Shown: positions 8,804 through 18,786, numbered from the stretch's first letter. The stretch: 64,000 nt of DNA from Haladaptatus sp. R4 (GCF_001625445.1 NZ_LWHG01000001.1:62001-126000); one strand, 5' to 3'. The notes: generated by a model not told the origin, from the sequence alone. Numbers and translations are program-made.

Positions 8804-9697
8804 TTATCGGAGGTGCCGAAGCAACTCTTCGGTTACTTCCTCGCGTTCGTGATGCACCCAATGAGACGTGTCAGGGAACACCCGTAGCCGACCGTTTTCA
8901 CAGTACTCGACACTCTTTTGAGCCATCGAAGGGAGGAGTGCGATGTCGTCTTCGCCCCAACAGATCAGCGTCGGCTGTGTAACGGTGTCGCGTGATGGGC
9001 GTTCCGAACGACGGAACCCACGGTACCAGTTTACCCGTGGAGCAACGCCGGTGTGTCGCCACGCCGCCCGGTAGTGACGGATCGTTTCTTCGTCGAACGT
9101 CCCCGGCTTCGAAGTTATCGTGAGCGAATCGACCATGTTGTCCATCTCGTTCCGACTCAGCATCCACTCGGGGAGTTTCGGTACCTGATAGAACCAAACG
9201 TACCAACTCCGGACGATCTGCTGGGGGCTAGATCGGAGGACGTTTCGATACACCGTCGGATGTGGGACGTTCATGATCCCGAGTCGATCGACGATTGACG
9301 GCTCACGGAGTGCTACGTTCCAGGCGACGAACGCGCCGAAGTCGTGTCCGACGATGTGCGCCGACTCCCGGCCCTCGCTGCGGATTAATTCGCAGACATC
9401 GGACGACAGTTCCGATTGCCGATAGGCATCGATTCCGTTCGGCGCCTCACTCAGATTGCACCCCCGCTGGTCCGGTACGACCACGCGGAAACCGGCTTCG
9501 ACGAGCGAATCGATCTGGTTGCGCCAGCCGTACCAGAAGTCGGGATGCCCGTGCAGTAGGACGACCAGCGGGGCCTCTGGGTCGCCCGCGGTCACGACGT
9601 GTAACCGGACGCCGTTGACGGTGCGATAGGTCGATTCGATATCGTGATCGGCGAGCAACGATGCATCAGTGGTCGGGTGTGTTTTCGTCTCCATCAT
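8804..9697 (-). CDS. Alpha/beta hydrolase, epoxide hydrolase-like
   Basis: 297 residues. The oxyanion motif HGHPDFWYGW, the nucleophile elbow GHDFGA (Asp as nucleophile, as in epoxide hydrolases and haloalkane dehalogenases), the acid region WGEDD and the catalytic His in TSHWVHHE are visible in order. It probably hydrolyses an epoxide to a diol, though fluoroacetate or haloalkane dehalogenase activity cannot be excluded from sequence. It converges with the second ALDH gene, 97 bp apart. A homologue with the same plan is at 40891-41772. Confidence 0.9.
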   Translation of the reverse strand: MMETKTHPTTDASLLADHDIESTYRTVNGVRLHVVTAGDPEAPLVVLLHGHPDFWYGWRNQIDSLVEAGFRVVVPDQRGCNLSEAPNGIDAYRQSELSSDVCELIRSEGRESAHIVGHDFGAFVAWNVALREPSIVDRLGIMNVPHPTVYRNVLRSSPQQIVRSWYVWFYQVPKLPEWMLSRNEMDNMVDSLTITSKPGTFDEETIRHYRAAWRHTGVAPRVNWYRGFRRSERPSRDTVTQPTLICWGEDDIALLPSMAQKSVEYCENGRLRVFPDTSHWVHHEREEVTEELLRHLR

Positions 9698-9924
9698 CAG
9701 TTTTGGCTCGAATTACAACCGGGTTCAGTAGTTGAGGGCAGTTCCGAGGATTCAACCGGGGATACGTGAGAACAAACTCCGTGACCGAATATCGCTGCTG
9801 CCGCAGTCGGAGGGCTGTTTATAAACCTCGCCAGTGAGCTTCAGAGACGACCTTCGCAAAAAAGGGTCTCAAACGAAGTACCGGATGGATCCAGTACACG
9901 AGTAGAGACCCATTCGACGCAACG

Positions 9925-10581
9925 TCAGCGAACGATTTCGTTAAACACGCGCTCTTCGACTTTTCGAAGGTGTTCGCTCGCCGTCGTCGGACCGATTCCG
10001 ACAACTTCGGCGATGTCCGCAAGTGTCGCTTGGCGAGGAACGTTGTAATATCCCAGATCGACCGCTACCTCTAGCACTTCCTCCTGTCGGGGCGTGAACA
10101 TCCTGCTGAACGATGACTCGTCGGGGTGATACTCGCCCATCTCAAGGATTTCGAACGAGAGCGCATCTCCTTCGTCGACATCGTCGAACAACTGCTGAAA
10201 CGTCTCGTCGGTCCCCAAGCACGTCATCTTGAGGGCACCGGTGGCAGTGAAACGGATCGGCGTGTCGATCACCAAGTGTGAATCCCGTTGTAATTCCAGC
10301 GCCCGACGAGTCCTCTCCGTCGGTTCGAATCGACTCACGGCTACCCACCGTTCGTCCCCGGAGGTGAGATAATCGGCGACATGCGGGGAATCCTCCATAA
10401 TTTGCTTGTAGCGTTCCTGATCGCCGCTCGCCTCGGCAAACAACAGCACGGTATCGTCGGCGAGAAGTTCGACGTGATGAACGGCCCTCCGCTCGATAGA
10501 CGGTTCGTTCGTCAACTGCTTCCCAAGCGGATGGAATGCACTCCCTCCGTTTGGCTCGACCAGAACCCTAAGATAACGCAT
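9925..10581 (-). CDS. Bat-type (HTH-10) transcriptional regulator
   Basis: 218 residues from ATG 10579-10581; the longer open frame upstream has no protein-like character. The C-terminal 60 residues carry the bacterioopsin-activator HTH: FTPRQEEVLEVAVDLGYYNVPR, then LADIAEVVGIGPTTASEHLRKVE. The N-terminal region is the usual variable sensor domain. The cognate target is unknown. Neighbours are an epoxide hydrolase-like gene downstream and, divergently, a P450 gene 251 bp away, but the P450 promoter instead carries a TetR-type operator. Confidence 0.9.
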   Translation of the reverse strand: MRYLRVLVEPNGGSAFHPLGKQLTNEPSIERRAVHHVELLADDTVLLFAEASGDQERYKQIMEDSPHVADYLTSGDERWVAVSRFEPTERTRRALELQRDSHLVIDTPIRFTATGALKMTCLGTDETFQQLFDDVDEGDALSFEILEMGEYHPDESSFSRMFTPRQEEVLEVAVDLGYYNVPRQATLADIAEVVGIGPTTASEHLRKVEERVFNEIVR

Positions 10582-10802
10582 ACGATGAGTTGGCGGGCGG
10601 GAGCTTAAAATCGTGGATGATCTACATTTCGAGACCGAATCGATTAGAACGGATGTGCGTCGTTTCGGGAATTGCGCCCGTAGAACGCACGTTTCGGTCC
10701 GTCCGGATTCGTACTCGTGTCCCATCGTTCGTTAGTCCAGTCACAGCGTAGGGTCCGAGACGTACTCTCGTCGGTGGTGGACGAGTAGAAATACCGTCAA
10801 CG

Positions 10803-10826
10803 CTAAATACCAACCGAACGTTCGGT
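10803..10826 (+). promoter_or_regulatory. P450 promoter with TetR-type operator
   Basis: A TATA-like CTAAATAC (10803-10810) is followed immediately by the perfect 14-bp palindrome ACCGAACGTTCGGT (10813-10826), and the P450 ATG lies six nt further on. The same palindrome stands in front of the TetR gene and the MFS operon. Binding between TATA and start would block transcription, so repression by the TetR protein at 12120-12764 is the natural reading. Confidence 0.8.
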
Positions 10827-10832
10827 CGGTCG

Positions 10833-12077
10833 ATGAGCGAAAAATCGAACGAGGTCCAATTGGAACGACCACCGGCGACGCTCAGCACCGAGGACGCCCG
10901 ACTCGAACCGTCCGAGTGGTACCAAGAGATGCGCGACGAGACACCGGTTCGTTTCGACCCGGACCGCGGTGTGTGGGACGTGTTCAGATACGACGACGTA
11001 CGGTACGTCCTGAAGCAATACGACCTGTTTTCGTCGAACCCGATGGGGAGTCGATCCGAGGACGATGTCGAACGTGACCAGTCCACCAGTTCGCCGGAAA
11101 CCATGAGCGAATCGGAGCGTGGTGCGTTCGCCGAAATGTTGATTTCGACCGATCCGCCGAAGCACGAACGAATCCGGTCGGTCGTCAACGAACACTTTCA
11201 GGCCGACGCGATACGGTCGTATCGTCCACGAGTCGAAGCCATCGCGGACGAACTCGTCTCCGACCTCGAACTGGGGCGAATCGACCTCGTCGAATCGTTC
11301 TCCTATCCGTTCCCCGTCGATGTCATCGCGGGCGTGTTGGGCGTTCCACGCGAGGACCGGGCGACGTTCAAACAGTGGTCCGATACGATCACGGGTGCGG
11401 CGGACGCATCGATGGACGGCGGGTTGACCCGAGAGGAGGCCGTGATGCGGATGAGCGACTACTTTCAAACGCTTCTCGTGGACCGACGCGAAAATCCGCG
11501 AGACGACCTGTTGACCGTCATCGCAACCGCAGGGTCGGAGGAATCCGGGCTGAGCCACCCCGAAATGATCTCCCTGTGCATCCTCCTCCTGATCGCGGGG
11601 AACGTTACCACGACGAACCTCCTGACGAACGCCATCTGGTGTTTCCACGAACACGGCCTATTGGACGACGTTCAGAACGGGGAGATTCCACTCGATTCGG
11701 CCATCGAAGAGGTGCTTCGCTACCGCTCGCCGGTCCAACGACAAGAACGTGTCGCACTGCAGGACGTCGAACTCGGAGGGAAGACCATCGAGGAAGGCGA
11801 TTACGTCGTCGCGTGGATCGGTGCCGCGAATCGCGACGAACGGAAATTCGACTCGCCGGAGACGTTCGATCCCACCCGACGGCCGAACAGTCATCTCGCG
11901 TTCGGGCAAGGAATCCACTACTGTCTCGGTGCACCGCTCGCGCGCCTCGAAGCGGAGGTCGGGTTTAGGACTCTGTTCGACCGATTCGATATCGCTGACG
12001 TCGATACGACCGATCTCTGCCCGTTGGGGTCGGTTGAGATTTACGGTTCGAAGCGGCTTCCGGTGACGCTCGAATAG
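10833..12077 (+). CDS. Cytochrome P450
   Basis: 414 residues, typical of soluble prokaryotic P450s. Visible motifs: the I-helix AGNVTTTN (oxygen activation), the K-helix ExxR in EEVLRYRSP, and the haem-binding loop FGQGIHYCLGAPLAR with Cys364 as the thiolate ligand. It hydroxylates or otherwise oxidises an unknown substrate with electrons from ferredoxin; no ferredoxin or reductase gene is adjacent. Leaderless start just after the operator. Together with the TetR and MFS genes it suggests a ligand-induced detoxification or export unit. Confidence 0.95.
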   Translation: MSEKSNEVQLERPPATLSTEDARLEPSEWYQEMRDETPVRFDPDRGVWDVFRYDDVRYVLKQYDLFSSNPMGSRSEDDVERDQSTSSPETMSESERGAFAEMLISTDPPKHERIRSVVNEHFQADAIRSYRPRVEAIADELVSDLELGRIDLVESFSYPFPVDVIAGVLGVPREDRATFKQWSDTITGAADASMDGGLTREEAVMRMSDYFQTLLVDRRENPRDDLLTVIATAGSEESGLSHPEMISLCILLLIAGNVTTTNLLTNAIWCFHEHGLLDDVQNGEIPLDSAIEEVLRYRSPVQRQERVALQDVELGGKTIEEGDYVVAWIGAANRDERKFDSPETFDPTRRPNSHLAFGQGIHYCLGAPLARLEAEVGFRTLFDRFDIADVDTTDLCPLGSVEIYGSKRLPVTLE

Positions 12078-12119
12078 CGCCGTCCGGTCGAAGGCCAATC
12101 GCTCTTTTGTGGCCCCAAT

Positions 12120-12764
12120 TCACTCGACCAACGACTGGTCGATGAGCCGATAGGCGTCCTCGCGGACGGATTCGAGGTCCGCATCGTCCGTCGTCATCCG
12201 TCTGAAAAATCCGCCGAGCGCGAGCGTGTATACTGTCTTCGCTGTCCGCTCCGGATCCACTTCGCGGATAGTCCCCTCCTCGACCGCTTCCGCGATGTCC
12301 GAGGCGAGCTGATCCTCGAACATCTGATCGATCCGACCGATACGGTCCCGGTACTCCGTGTCGTGTACCGCTTGTGCTCGAATGTCGATGAGCGCCGTGA
12401 GCGGGTCCTCCCGCTCTGAGTCGATGCCGGGACCCTCCTCGTTATCCTCGGTGATTTTGGGTGGGAGTCGTCCGACCAACAGTCGGTCAACGAGCACGCG
12501 AATTCGATCCAGCGGATCCGTGATATCCAATCGAATCGCTCGCTCGTCGATTTGTGACAGCATCGATTCGAGAAAGGCCAGCATGAGGTCCTCCTTATTT
12601 TCGAAGTGATGATAGATCGTCGCCTTACTCACGTCGGCCTCGTCGGCGATTCGTTGTATCGAGAGACCGCTGTAACCGTCCTCTCGGAGCGCGTAATAGA
12701 CCGCTTGTAGGATACGTTCGCGCCCGTTCGTCGGCTCTTCGTCGTTCCAGAAATCGATTGCCAT
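12120..12764 (-). CDS. TetR family transcriptional repressor
   Basis: 214 residues with an N-terminal TetR HTH: RERILQAVYYALREDGYSG, then QRIADEADVSKATIYHHFENKEDLM, followed by an all-helical ligand domain. It lies between the P450 gene (convergent) and the MFS transporter (divergent). The palindrome CCGAACGTTCGG occurs upstream of itself, the P450 and the MFS unit, so it probably represses all three and releases on binding a toxic small molecule. The ligand is unknown. Confidence 0.95.
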   Translation of the reverse strand: MAIDFWNDEEPTNGRERILQAVYYALREDGYSGLSIQRIADEADVSKATIYHHFENKEDLMLAFLESMLSQIDERAIRLDITDPLDRIRVLVDRLLVGRLPPKITEDNEEGPGIDSEREDPLTALIDIRAQAVHDTEYRDRIGRIDQMFEDQLASDIAEAVEEGTIREVDPERTAKTVYTLALGGFFRRMTTDDADLESVREDAYRLIDQSLVE

Positions 12765-12772
12765 GCGTTTCT

Positions 12773-12786
12773 ACCGAACGTTCGGT
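12773..12786. promoter_or_regulatory. TetR operator upstream of tetR
   Basis: The perfect palindrome ACCGAACGTTCGGT lies nine nt before the tetR start codon, placing it over the predicted transcription start. This fits autoregulation. Identical 14-mer to those at 10813-10826 and within 12864-12879. Confidence 0.78.
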
Positions 12787-12822
12787 TGGAGTTTGTATCA
12801 GTGTATCGGTCATCGACGAGCC

Positions 12823-12838
12823 AACCGAACGTTCGTTC
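12823..12838. promoter_or_regulatory. Imperfect TetR operator in the tetR-MFS spacer
   Basis: AACCGAACGTTCG is followed by TTCGG, so the left half-site matches the consensus and the right half is off by one base. The central CGAACGTTCG (12826-12835) is still palindromic. It sits midway between the two perfect sites and may assist cooperative binding. Confidence 0.6.
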
Positions 12839-12851
12839 GGGAAAATCACAA

Positions 12852-12879
12852 CGCATAAATACTAACCGAACGTTCGGTT
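12852..12879 (+). promoter_or_regulatory. MFS-unit promoter with TetR operator
   Basis: A TATA-like GCATAAATACT (12853-12863) is followed by the perfect 16-bp palindrome AACCGAACGTTCGGTT (12864-12879), then ATG at 12885. Element order and spacing copy the P450 promoter almost base for base, so transcription should start near 12882-12885. Confidence 0.8.
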
Positions 12880-12884
12880 GGCCG

Positions 12885-12953
12885 ATGGAAACGACGAAAT
12901 CGTCCCCCTATCCGGGGACCCGTTGCGGTAACATGGGAGGAACGAAACCATGA
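12885..12953 (+). CDS. Predicted 22-codon leader ORF before the MFS gene
   Basis: ATG 12885 stands where a leaderless start is expected from the promoter. The frame encodes 22 residues (METTKSSPYP start) and ends at TGA 12951-12953, which overlaps the MFS ATG 12950-12952 as ATGA. A GGAGG ribosome-binding site (12936-12940) lies inside it, nine nt before the MFS start. It may serve as a translational coupling leader; there is no independent evidence that the peptide exists. Confidence 0.4.
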   Translation: METTKSSPYPGTRCGNMGGTKP

Positions 12954-14501
12954 GCGAACCCGAAAACGCGGCCGGGATAACGGATTGGGCTAAAAACTCG
13001 CGCTCGTCGGGTTGGCCCTCTCGATGTTGCTCGGGTCGATCGACCAAACTATCGTCGCCACCTCACTTCCGTCGATATCGACCGACCTCGGCTCGCTCGA
13101 CCAACTGTTCTGGGTCTGACCGCGTACCTCGTCACGTCAACGGCGGTCACACCCCTGTACGGAAAGCTCTCGGACATCTACGGCCGTCGTCGACTCATGC
13201 AAACGGCGATACTAATCTTCCTCGCCGGGTCCATACTGTCCGGGTTCTCACAGTCGATGCTCCAACTCGCGCTGTTCCGCGGGCTTCAGGGAGTCGGCGG
13301 TGGGGGACTCATGGCGATGGCGATAGCGGGTATCGGCGACATCTTCACCCCCCGCGAGCGCGGCAAGTACGTGAGTTACCTCCAACTCGTCAACGGTGCC
13401 GCGCTCATTGGCGGCCCATTGCTCGGCGGCTATCTCACCGACCAGTTCACGTGGCGGTGGATTTTCTACATCAACCTCCCCCTCGGAGTCCTCGCGTTGG
13501 TGTTCGTCCAACTAGCGTTCGACGTCCCCGTCCCGGACGAAAGCCATCGGATCGACTACGAGGGTGCCACACTCATCGTCATCGCCGTCTCCGCGCTCGT
13601 CGCGTTCACGTCGTGGGGCGGCGACCGGTACGCGTGGGGGTCGTGGCAAATCATCGGCCTCGTGGCCGTCACCATCGTCGGAACTGCCCTGTTCATTCTC
13701 CAAGAACGCCGCGTCGAGGAACCCCTGATTTCGCTCGAACTATTCCGTAACCGGACGGTTCTGTTGGTCTCCATCCTCGCCGTGCTCATCGGCGGGGCAC
13801 TGATGGGGGTCGTGAACTACATCCCGGTGTTCATGCGGACGGTTCTCGGCAAGGGCGGAACGAATACCGGACTTCTCCTCATGCCGCTCTTCGTCGGGTT
13901 CATCGTTAGCTCCATTATCGGCGGCCAACTGATGAGCCGAATCGGCCGGTACAAGTTCATCACCATCGGCGGGTTGGTTATCAGTTCCATCGGATGCTAC
14001 CTGCTCTCGACCATGGGCGCAGACGTTTCCTCGCTTCAGACCACGCTGTACATGTTCGTCACCGGTATGATGGGGATGACGCTGCCGACCCTTTCGACCG
14101 CAATTCAGAACGCAGTGAGCGGCGACGACATCGGCGAAGTGAGTTCGCTGTACAGCTTCGGACGGAACCTCGGCGGCGCGCTCGGCGTCTCCGCGTTCGG
14201 TATCGTCTTCGACCGCCAACTGACGAACGAACTGAAGGACGTGCTTCCGAAGGGTGTCGATGCAAGCACGGTTTCACAGAGCCCGGAAGCGATTCACCAG
14301 CTTTCGCCACAGCTTCAAGGACAGGTCATGCAGGCACTCGTGGACGCCTTTCACGTCGTCTTCCTCGTCGGCGTCGCGGTCCTCGGTGCCGGACTCGTCT
14401 TCTCGTTCGCACTGCCAAATGACGAACTGAAAGAGCAGTCCGGTGCCGAGATGCGCGCCGCAGCGGACGGCGGTGGTGTCGAGGACGCCGACGGGAAGTA
14501 G
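12950..14501 (+). CDS. MFS drug exporter, DHA2 (14-TM) family, two one-base deletions
   Basis: From ATG 12950 the frame reads MSEPENAAGITDWAK and fails in an A-run at 12992-12996. The neighbouring frame continues LALVGLALSMLLGSIDQTIVAT, reaches a stop in FWV at about 13115-13118, and a third frame resumes TAYLVTSTAVTPLYGKLSDIYGRRR and stays open to 14501. Adding one base at each point gives a 517-residue protein, normal for DHA2 exporters, with the motif A loop GKLSDIYGRRR and a motif C-like GGPLLGGYL. It likely exports the inducer of the TetR repressor. A start at 13197 would give only 434 residues lacking the first helices. Confidence 0.88.
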
Positions 14502-14533
14502 CGACAACTCCCTCCTCCCTTCGTAGTCGAATT

Positions 14534-17217
14534 TCACAACCGCTCGACGGTGCCGTTTTTCCCATCGACGCGAATCCGGTCGCCGGTGTGAATCTCCGCC
14601 GTCGCGTTCGTGACGGAGGCGACCGCCGGAATTCCGTACTCCCGAGCGACGAGCGCGCCGTGCGTCATCCGTCCGCCGACTTCCATGACGAGTCCCGCCG
14701 CGTTCAGGAAGAGCGGCGTCCAACCCGGGTCGGTGGACGGCGCGACGAGGATTTCGCCCGGTTCGAGGCTTCCCTCGGATGGGTCGCGGACGACGCGGGC
14801 CGTCCCTTCGACTACGCCCGCGGAGACGGCCGTTCCGACGAGCGTCCCCTCGGTGACATTCCGATTTCGCGCGGCCGTCGGCTGTTCGCCCTCGTTGGTC
14901 AGCAACGGCGGTGCTGTCATCGTCGTGTATCGTTCGTGGGTCCGTCGCCGCGATTCGACGTCCACGTCGAGCGGGACGCCGTCCAACATGGCGAGGAGTT
15001 CGTGGCGTCGAAGGAACCAGACGTCGTTCGGGCGTTCGAGGCTCCCGCATTCCGCCAGCGTCTCCCCCGCCTCCGAACAAATCTCGTGAACCGCGGCGAA
15101 CACGCGGGCCATCCCGTGTTTCGGGAACTCTCGGAACGGCATCGCCTTCCGGTAGCTTCGAATCAGGTGACGGACGGCGAGTTTTCGAAGTGGCCCCAGT
15201 GGTCCGTGGTTCGCTCGTGCTTCCAGTCGGCGTTGGGCGGTCGCCGCGCGACGTTGCAGTTCCGCCAGATGTTCCCGACTTCCGCGTTCCTCGCCGACGT
15301 TGTTCCGAATCGTCGAGAGGAGCACCGACGGGTCGTCGCGCCACCGCGGCCGACGCAGGTCGATTTCACCCGTTGCCCGGTGGCCGAATCGGTCGATAAA
15401 CGAATCGAACGTCTCCACGAACTCCTCGCCTCCTCGGAGGGTTTCGATTTCGTCCAGCGACGCGCCCGAATCGAGCGCCGTCTTCACCTCCGAGGCGTTC
15501 CCGGCGAGCGTCGCCAACTCCCCGAGTTCGACGTTCATTCGCGTGACGACTTCGTCCTCGAATCCCTTTCCGATGGCGTCCAGTTCGTCCGTGGCGTCGG
15601 GGAAGGTTCTCCCGAGCAACCGTCCCGCGAGGACGCCCGGAAGGGCGGCCGCCCCTTTCGGTGCGATATACCTCAGGAAGGCGACGATATCGACCTCCTC
15701 GAAGGTCGCTCGAACCCGTCCGTCCGTCGTTTGCGGCGAGCGGAGTTCGCTCGCCCGTTCCGTTCCCCACGAATCGCTCCACGTCCACAGTTCGTCGAGG
15801 TCTGGAACGCCGAACACGAGCGAGTGCACGAACTCGGACAGCGCTTGCGACACGATGGGGCGAAGCGACGGTTTCCCACGTCGAATCGCTCGGAGTATTC
15901 TCACCCATCCCGCTCCGACGCCGCGTTCCGGAATGTCGTCCTCCCGCTTCCGTAGAACCTCCCGGAGGCCGTCGGACGCCGGTTCGCTGAGGAACGACAA
16001 CGCGTCGGGTATCCGCCCGCGGAGCGGCGCGAGTCGAACGAGCGGCGTCAAATCGACGTACACCCGATTTCCGGCCTCGGCGGAGAGACCGCCCGCTTCA
16101 GGTGGTCGAAAGCGTTCGACCCCGCCGTCGATGAACGACCGCCAGAAATCGACGACGAGCGGCGGGAGCGCCTCCGGCATGGCCTGCTGGTGTCCGAAAC
16201 TCATGTAGACGTGGAGCAGGTCGTCCTCAGGTTGAGGCGAGACGAGCGGAAACAGGGACGTGATGGGACGGGACTGGAGGACGAACAACTCGCCGTCTCG
16301 GAACGCCCACTCGATGTCCTGCGGACCGCCGAACAGTTCCTCGATTTTCTCTCCCTTTTCCACGAGTCGATGAACTTGTTCCGGCGAGAGTGCGCGTCGT
16401 CCTCGGGAGTCGTCGGAAACGGTCTCCCGTTCGATGCCGCCTTCGTTTCCGGACCGCACCCGAACCGACTTCTCGCCGATGTCGTACGACAGGACGGTGC
16501 CATCGCTCCGGTCGGCGCGAATCGTGTCGGCGGACACCTCCCCGGCGACGATGGATTCGCCGAGACCGTAGTTCGCTTCGATGGAGGCGACGGTCCTGTT
16601 CTCGGTGATCGGGTCCGCAGTGAAGACGACCCCCGCCGTGTCCGCATCGACCATCGCTTGGACGACGACCGCCAGTGCGACGCCCGAACTCGGAACGTCG
16701 TTTCGAAGCCGATACGTCACCACTCTGTCGGTGTACAGGCTCGCCATGCAATCTCGAACCCTGTCGAGAACGGCCTCGGGGGAGACGTTGAGATAGGTCT
16801 CGTGCTGACCGGCGAACGACGCGGTCGGGAGGTCTTCCGCGGTCGCACTCGACCGAACGGACACGGTCTCCACGTCGAGCTTCACCAGCGAATCGTCGAG
16901 GGCTTTTCGGACGTCGGTGGGGAACTCCGCTTCTCGAATCCGTTCCCGTATCGTCGCGCTCAACTCGGCGATACGGTCCGCGTCCGTCGGGTCGAGTTCG
17001 TCCACGGCTTCGATCGCTCGGCGAGTTTCCGGGGCGGTTACGAGGGATCGATACGCGTCCGTCGTCACGCAGAATCCCGCCGGGACGTCGATTCCCGCGT
17101 CCACGAGCCGTGCGAGGTTTGCACCCTTCCCCCCCGTTACGGAGGCGTCGATTGCGTCCCGTCGTCGAACGGGAGGGTGAACACTGCGCTGTCGGAATCC
17201 GCTTGTGAGTGGTCCAT
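14534..17217 (-). CDS. Rifampicin phosphotransferase-like PEP-utilising enzyme (one-base deletion near the N-terminus)
   Basis: The order is an N-terminal ATP-grasp domain (GGKGANLARL, ASFAGQHETYLNV, GVVFTADPITEN, LQSRPIT), a central domain beginning MSFGHQQAMPEALPPLV and a C-terminal swivelling domain with the phosphohistidine in GGRMTHGALVAREYGIPAV. This ATP/central/His order and the FGHQQAMPEALPP block fit rifampicin phosphotransferase better than PEP synthase. The open frame extends to a GTG at 17278 but is oddly basic there. The ATG at 17217 in another frame gives an acidic MDHSQADSDSAVFTLPFDDG that joins the main frame at DAIDAS if one base is restored near 17158-17160; the product is then about 894 residues. 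Archaeal RNA polymerase is rifampicin resistant, so the true substrate is open. Confidence 0.85.
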
Positions 17218-17377
17218 TGGTTTTCTCGTTCGTTGGATCGACAACGGACTCCGCGTCGAATCGCGCCTCGACGGACACCGTTATCGGACATCTGAGTGAT
17301 TGTTGGCGTCATGAATTGTAAACCGTTCTCCCGTGTATAGTCGGCTAGTATATAAGTGATCGCGAATAGCGTCCCGT

Positions 17378-18046
17378 ATGAAGTACGCTCGGCTCACCGG
17401 CACACCGGACCCGGAACGAACGCCGGAAATCTTCGATTTGCTCGCACGGTCGTCGTTCGTGGACGAAGCGCGCCTGTACGACTGGAACCTCTCCAACGAC
17501 GCCGTCACCGCCCTGTTGGAAGTCGACGGTGAGCGTGAGCGATTTCGGGACGAAGCGGCCGACGTCCTCGGTATGCGGTCGGTCGATACGGCGCGGATTT
17601 CCGAGCGGAGATTTACGCTCCTCGCCGTGCTCGAACCCACCGTCGTTCCGCTGTTGCAGGGACTCGTCGGAACCATCTCGCGGGAGGGGTTGGTGGTCGC
17701 AAAGCCGCTACTCTACCGCGACGGACGGGTCCACGCTCGAATCGTAGGGAGCGCGGCCGTTCTTCAGCGTGCGGTCGACGAATTTCCGGCGGAAATCGCG
17801 CTCGAAATCAGCGCGATTGGGGAGTTCGATAGAAGCCGCGAAACGCCACTCTCCGGGCTCAGCGACCGACAACGGGAGGCGCTTCTGGCTGCGTTCGACC
17901 TCGGATACTACGAACAACCGCGGCGCGCGACACACGAGGACGTGGCCGCTCGCCTCGACTGTGCGCCGAACACGGCTTCGGAGCACCTCCAAAAAGCGGA
18001 AATAAAACTCGTTACTGCCGTTCTCCAGTCGGAGTTCGAACGCTGA
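17378..18046 (+). CDS. Bat-type (HTH-10) transcriptional regulator
   Basis: 222 residues. The C-terminal HTH reads LSDRQREALLAAFDLGYYEQPRR then HEDVAARLDCAPNTASEHLQKAE, the standard Bat-type pattern. The N-terminal 150 residues are a sensor-like domain of the same type as in the regulator at 9925-10581. It is divergent from the Rph-like gene with 160 bp between starts, so it may regulate it. A TATA-like TATATAAG element lies about 30 nt upstream (17349-17356). Confidence 0.9.
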   Translation: MKYARLTGTPDPERTPEIFDLLARSSFVDEARLYDWNLSNDAVTALLEVDGERERFRDEAADVLGMRSVDTARISERRFTLLAVLEPTVVPLLQGLVGTISREGLVVAKPLLYRDGRVHARIVGSAAVLQRAVDEFPAEIALEISAIGEFDRSRETPLSGLSDRQREALLAAFDLGYYEQPRRATHEDVAARLDCAPNTASEHLQKAEIKLVTAVLQSEFER

Positions 18047-18184
18047 GACGGTGGGAGTCCCGTCCGATTCGTGTTCGAACGGACGGCTTCTCCCAAAAAT
18101 CCCGTTTCGCCGCCGTCTACTTCGACGGAAGTGGTCGGCGGCGAGAATGCCTACCGTAGTTTGGGGATATCCGTCGTAGCGGTA

Positions 18185-18786
18185 TTATTCGAACAGTTCG
18201 ACGGCCTGCTCGTAGCGGTCGGCGGGTTCCTCCCAATCGACGACTTCGAAGAAGTTGCCGATGAAGTCGCCGCGTCCGGACCGTAGTCGTAGTAGTAGGA
18301 GTGCTCCCACACGTCGAGTGCGAGAATCGGGTGGCTACCCCAGAGTGCGCCCTGGTCGTGTTTGTCCACGACGATGTTTCGTAGTTGGTTGCTGAACGAG
18401 TCGTAAACGAGGAGGGCCCAGCCACCCGCGGCGGACGCGGCGGCCTCGAACTCGCCCTTCCACGCATCGTAGGAACCGAAGTCCTCCTCGATGCGGTCGG
18501 CGAGCGTGCCCTCGGGCGCGTCGCCACCCTCGGGACTCATCGATTGCCAGAACAGGTCGTGCAGGACGTGTCCGCTGCCGTTGTGCGTGACGTTCCGGAT
18601 GGCACCTGCGGACGACGAGAAGTCGTCGGATTCGCGGTTCTCCGCGAGCGTTTCCTCGGCGCTGTTCCAGCCGTTGACGTAGCCCTGATGATGGGTGTCG
18701 TGGTGCCACGTGAGCACCTGTTCGGAAATGTGCGGTTCGAGTGCGTCGTAGTCGTACGGGAGCGGTGGTAGTTCGTAATCGCTCAT
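18185..18786 (-). CDS. sod: Fe/Mn superoxide dismutase, C-terminus frameshifted by one missing base
   Basis: Start at ATG 18784-18786 (MSDYELPPLPYDYDALEPHI), preceded by a GGAG; a second in-frame ATG is at 18798. His residues of the metal site are in LTWHHDTHHQGYV and NGSGHVLHDLFW, and the ALDVWEHSYYYDYGPD block supplies Asp and His. After GPD the frame goes wrong. Restoring one base near 18274 gives RGDFIGNFFEVVDWEEPADRY to a TAA at 18185-18187, the normal end of this family, for about 200 residues. Dismutates superoxide in the cytoplasm. Loss of this gene in an aerobic haloarchaeon is unlikely, so an assembly error is favoured. Confidence 0.93.

Noticed and set aside
13994-14422. Long alternative-frame ORFs over MFS, Rph-like, P450 and protease genes
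   Set aside because: High-GC antisense and +1 shadows: Arg/Pro-rich, no motifs, overlapped by well supported genes.
17218-17278. N-terminal extension of the Rph-like protein from GTG 17278
   Set aside because: Basic RSVHPPVRRR composition not haloarchaeal; the +1 frame from ATG 17217 gives a normal acidic start, so a one-base deletion is more likely.
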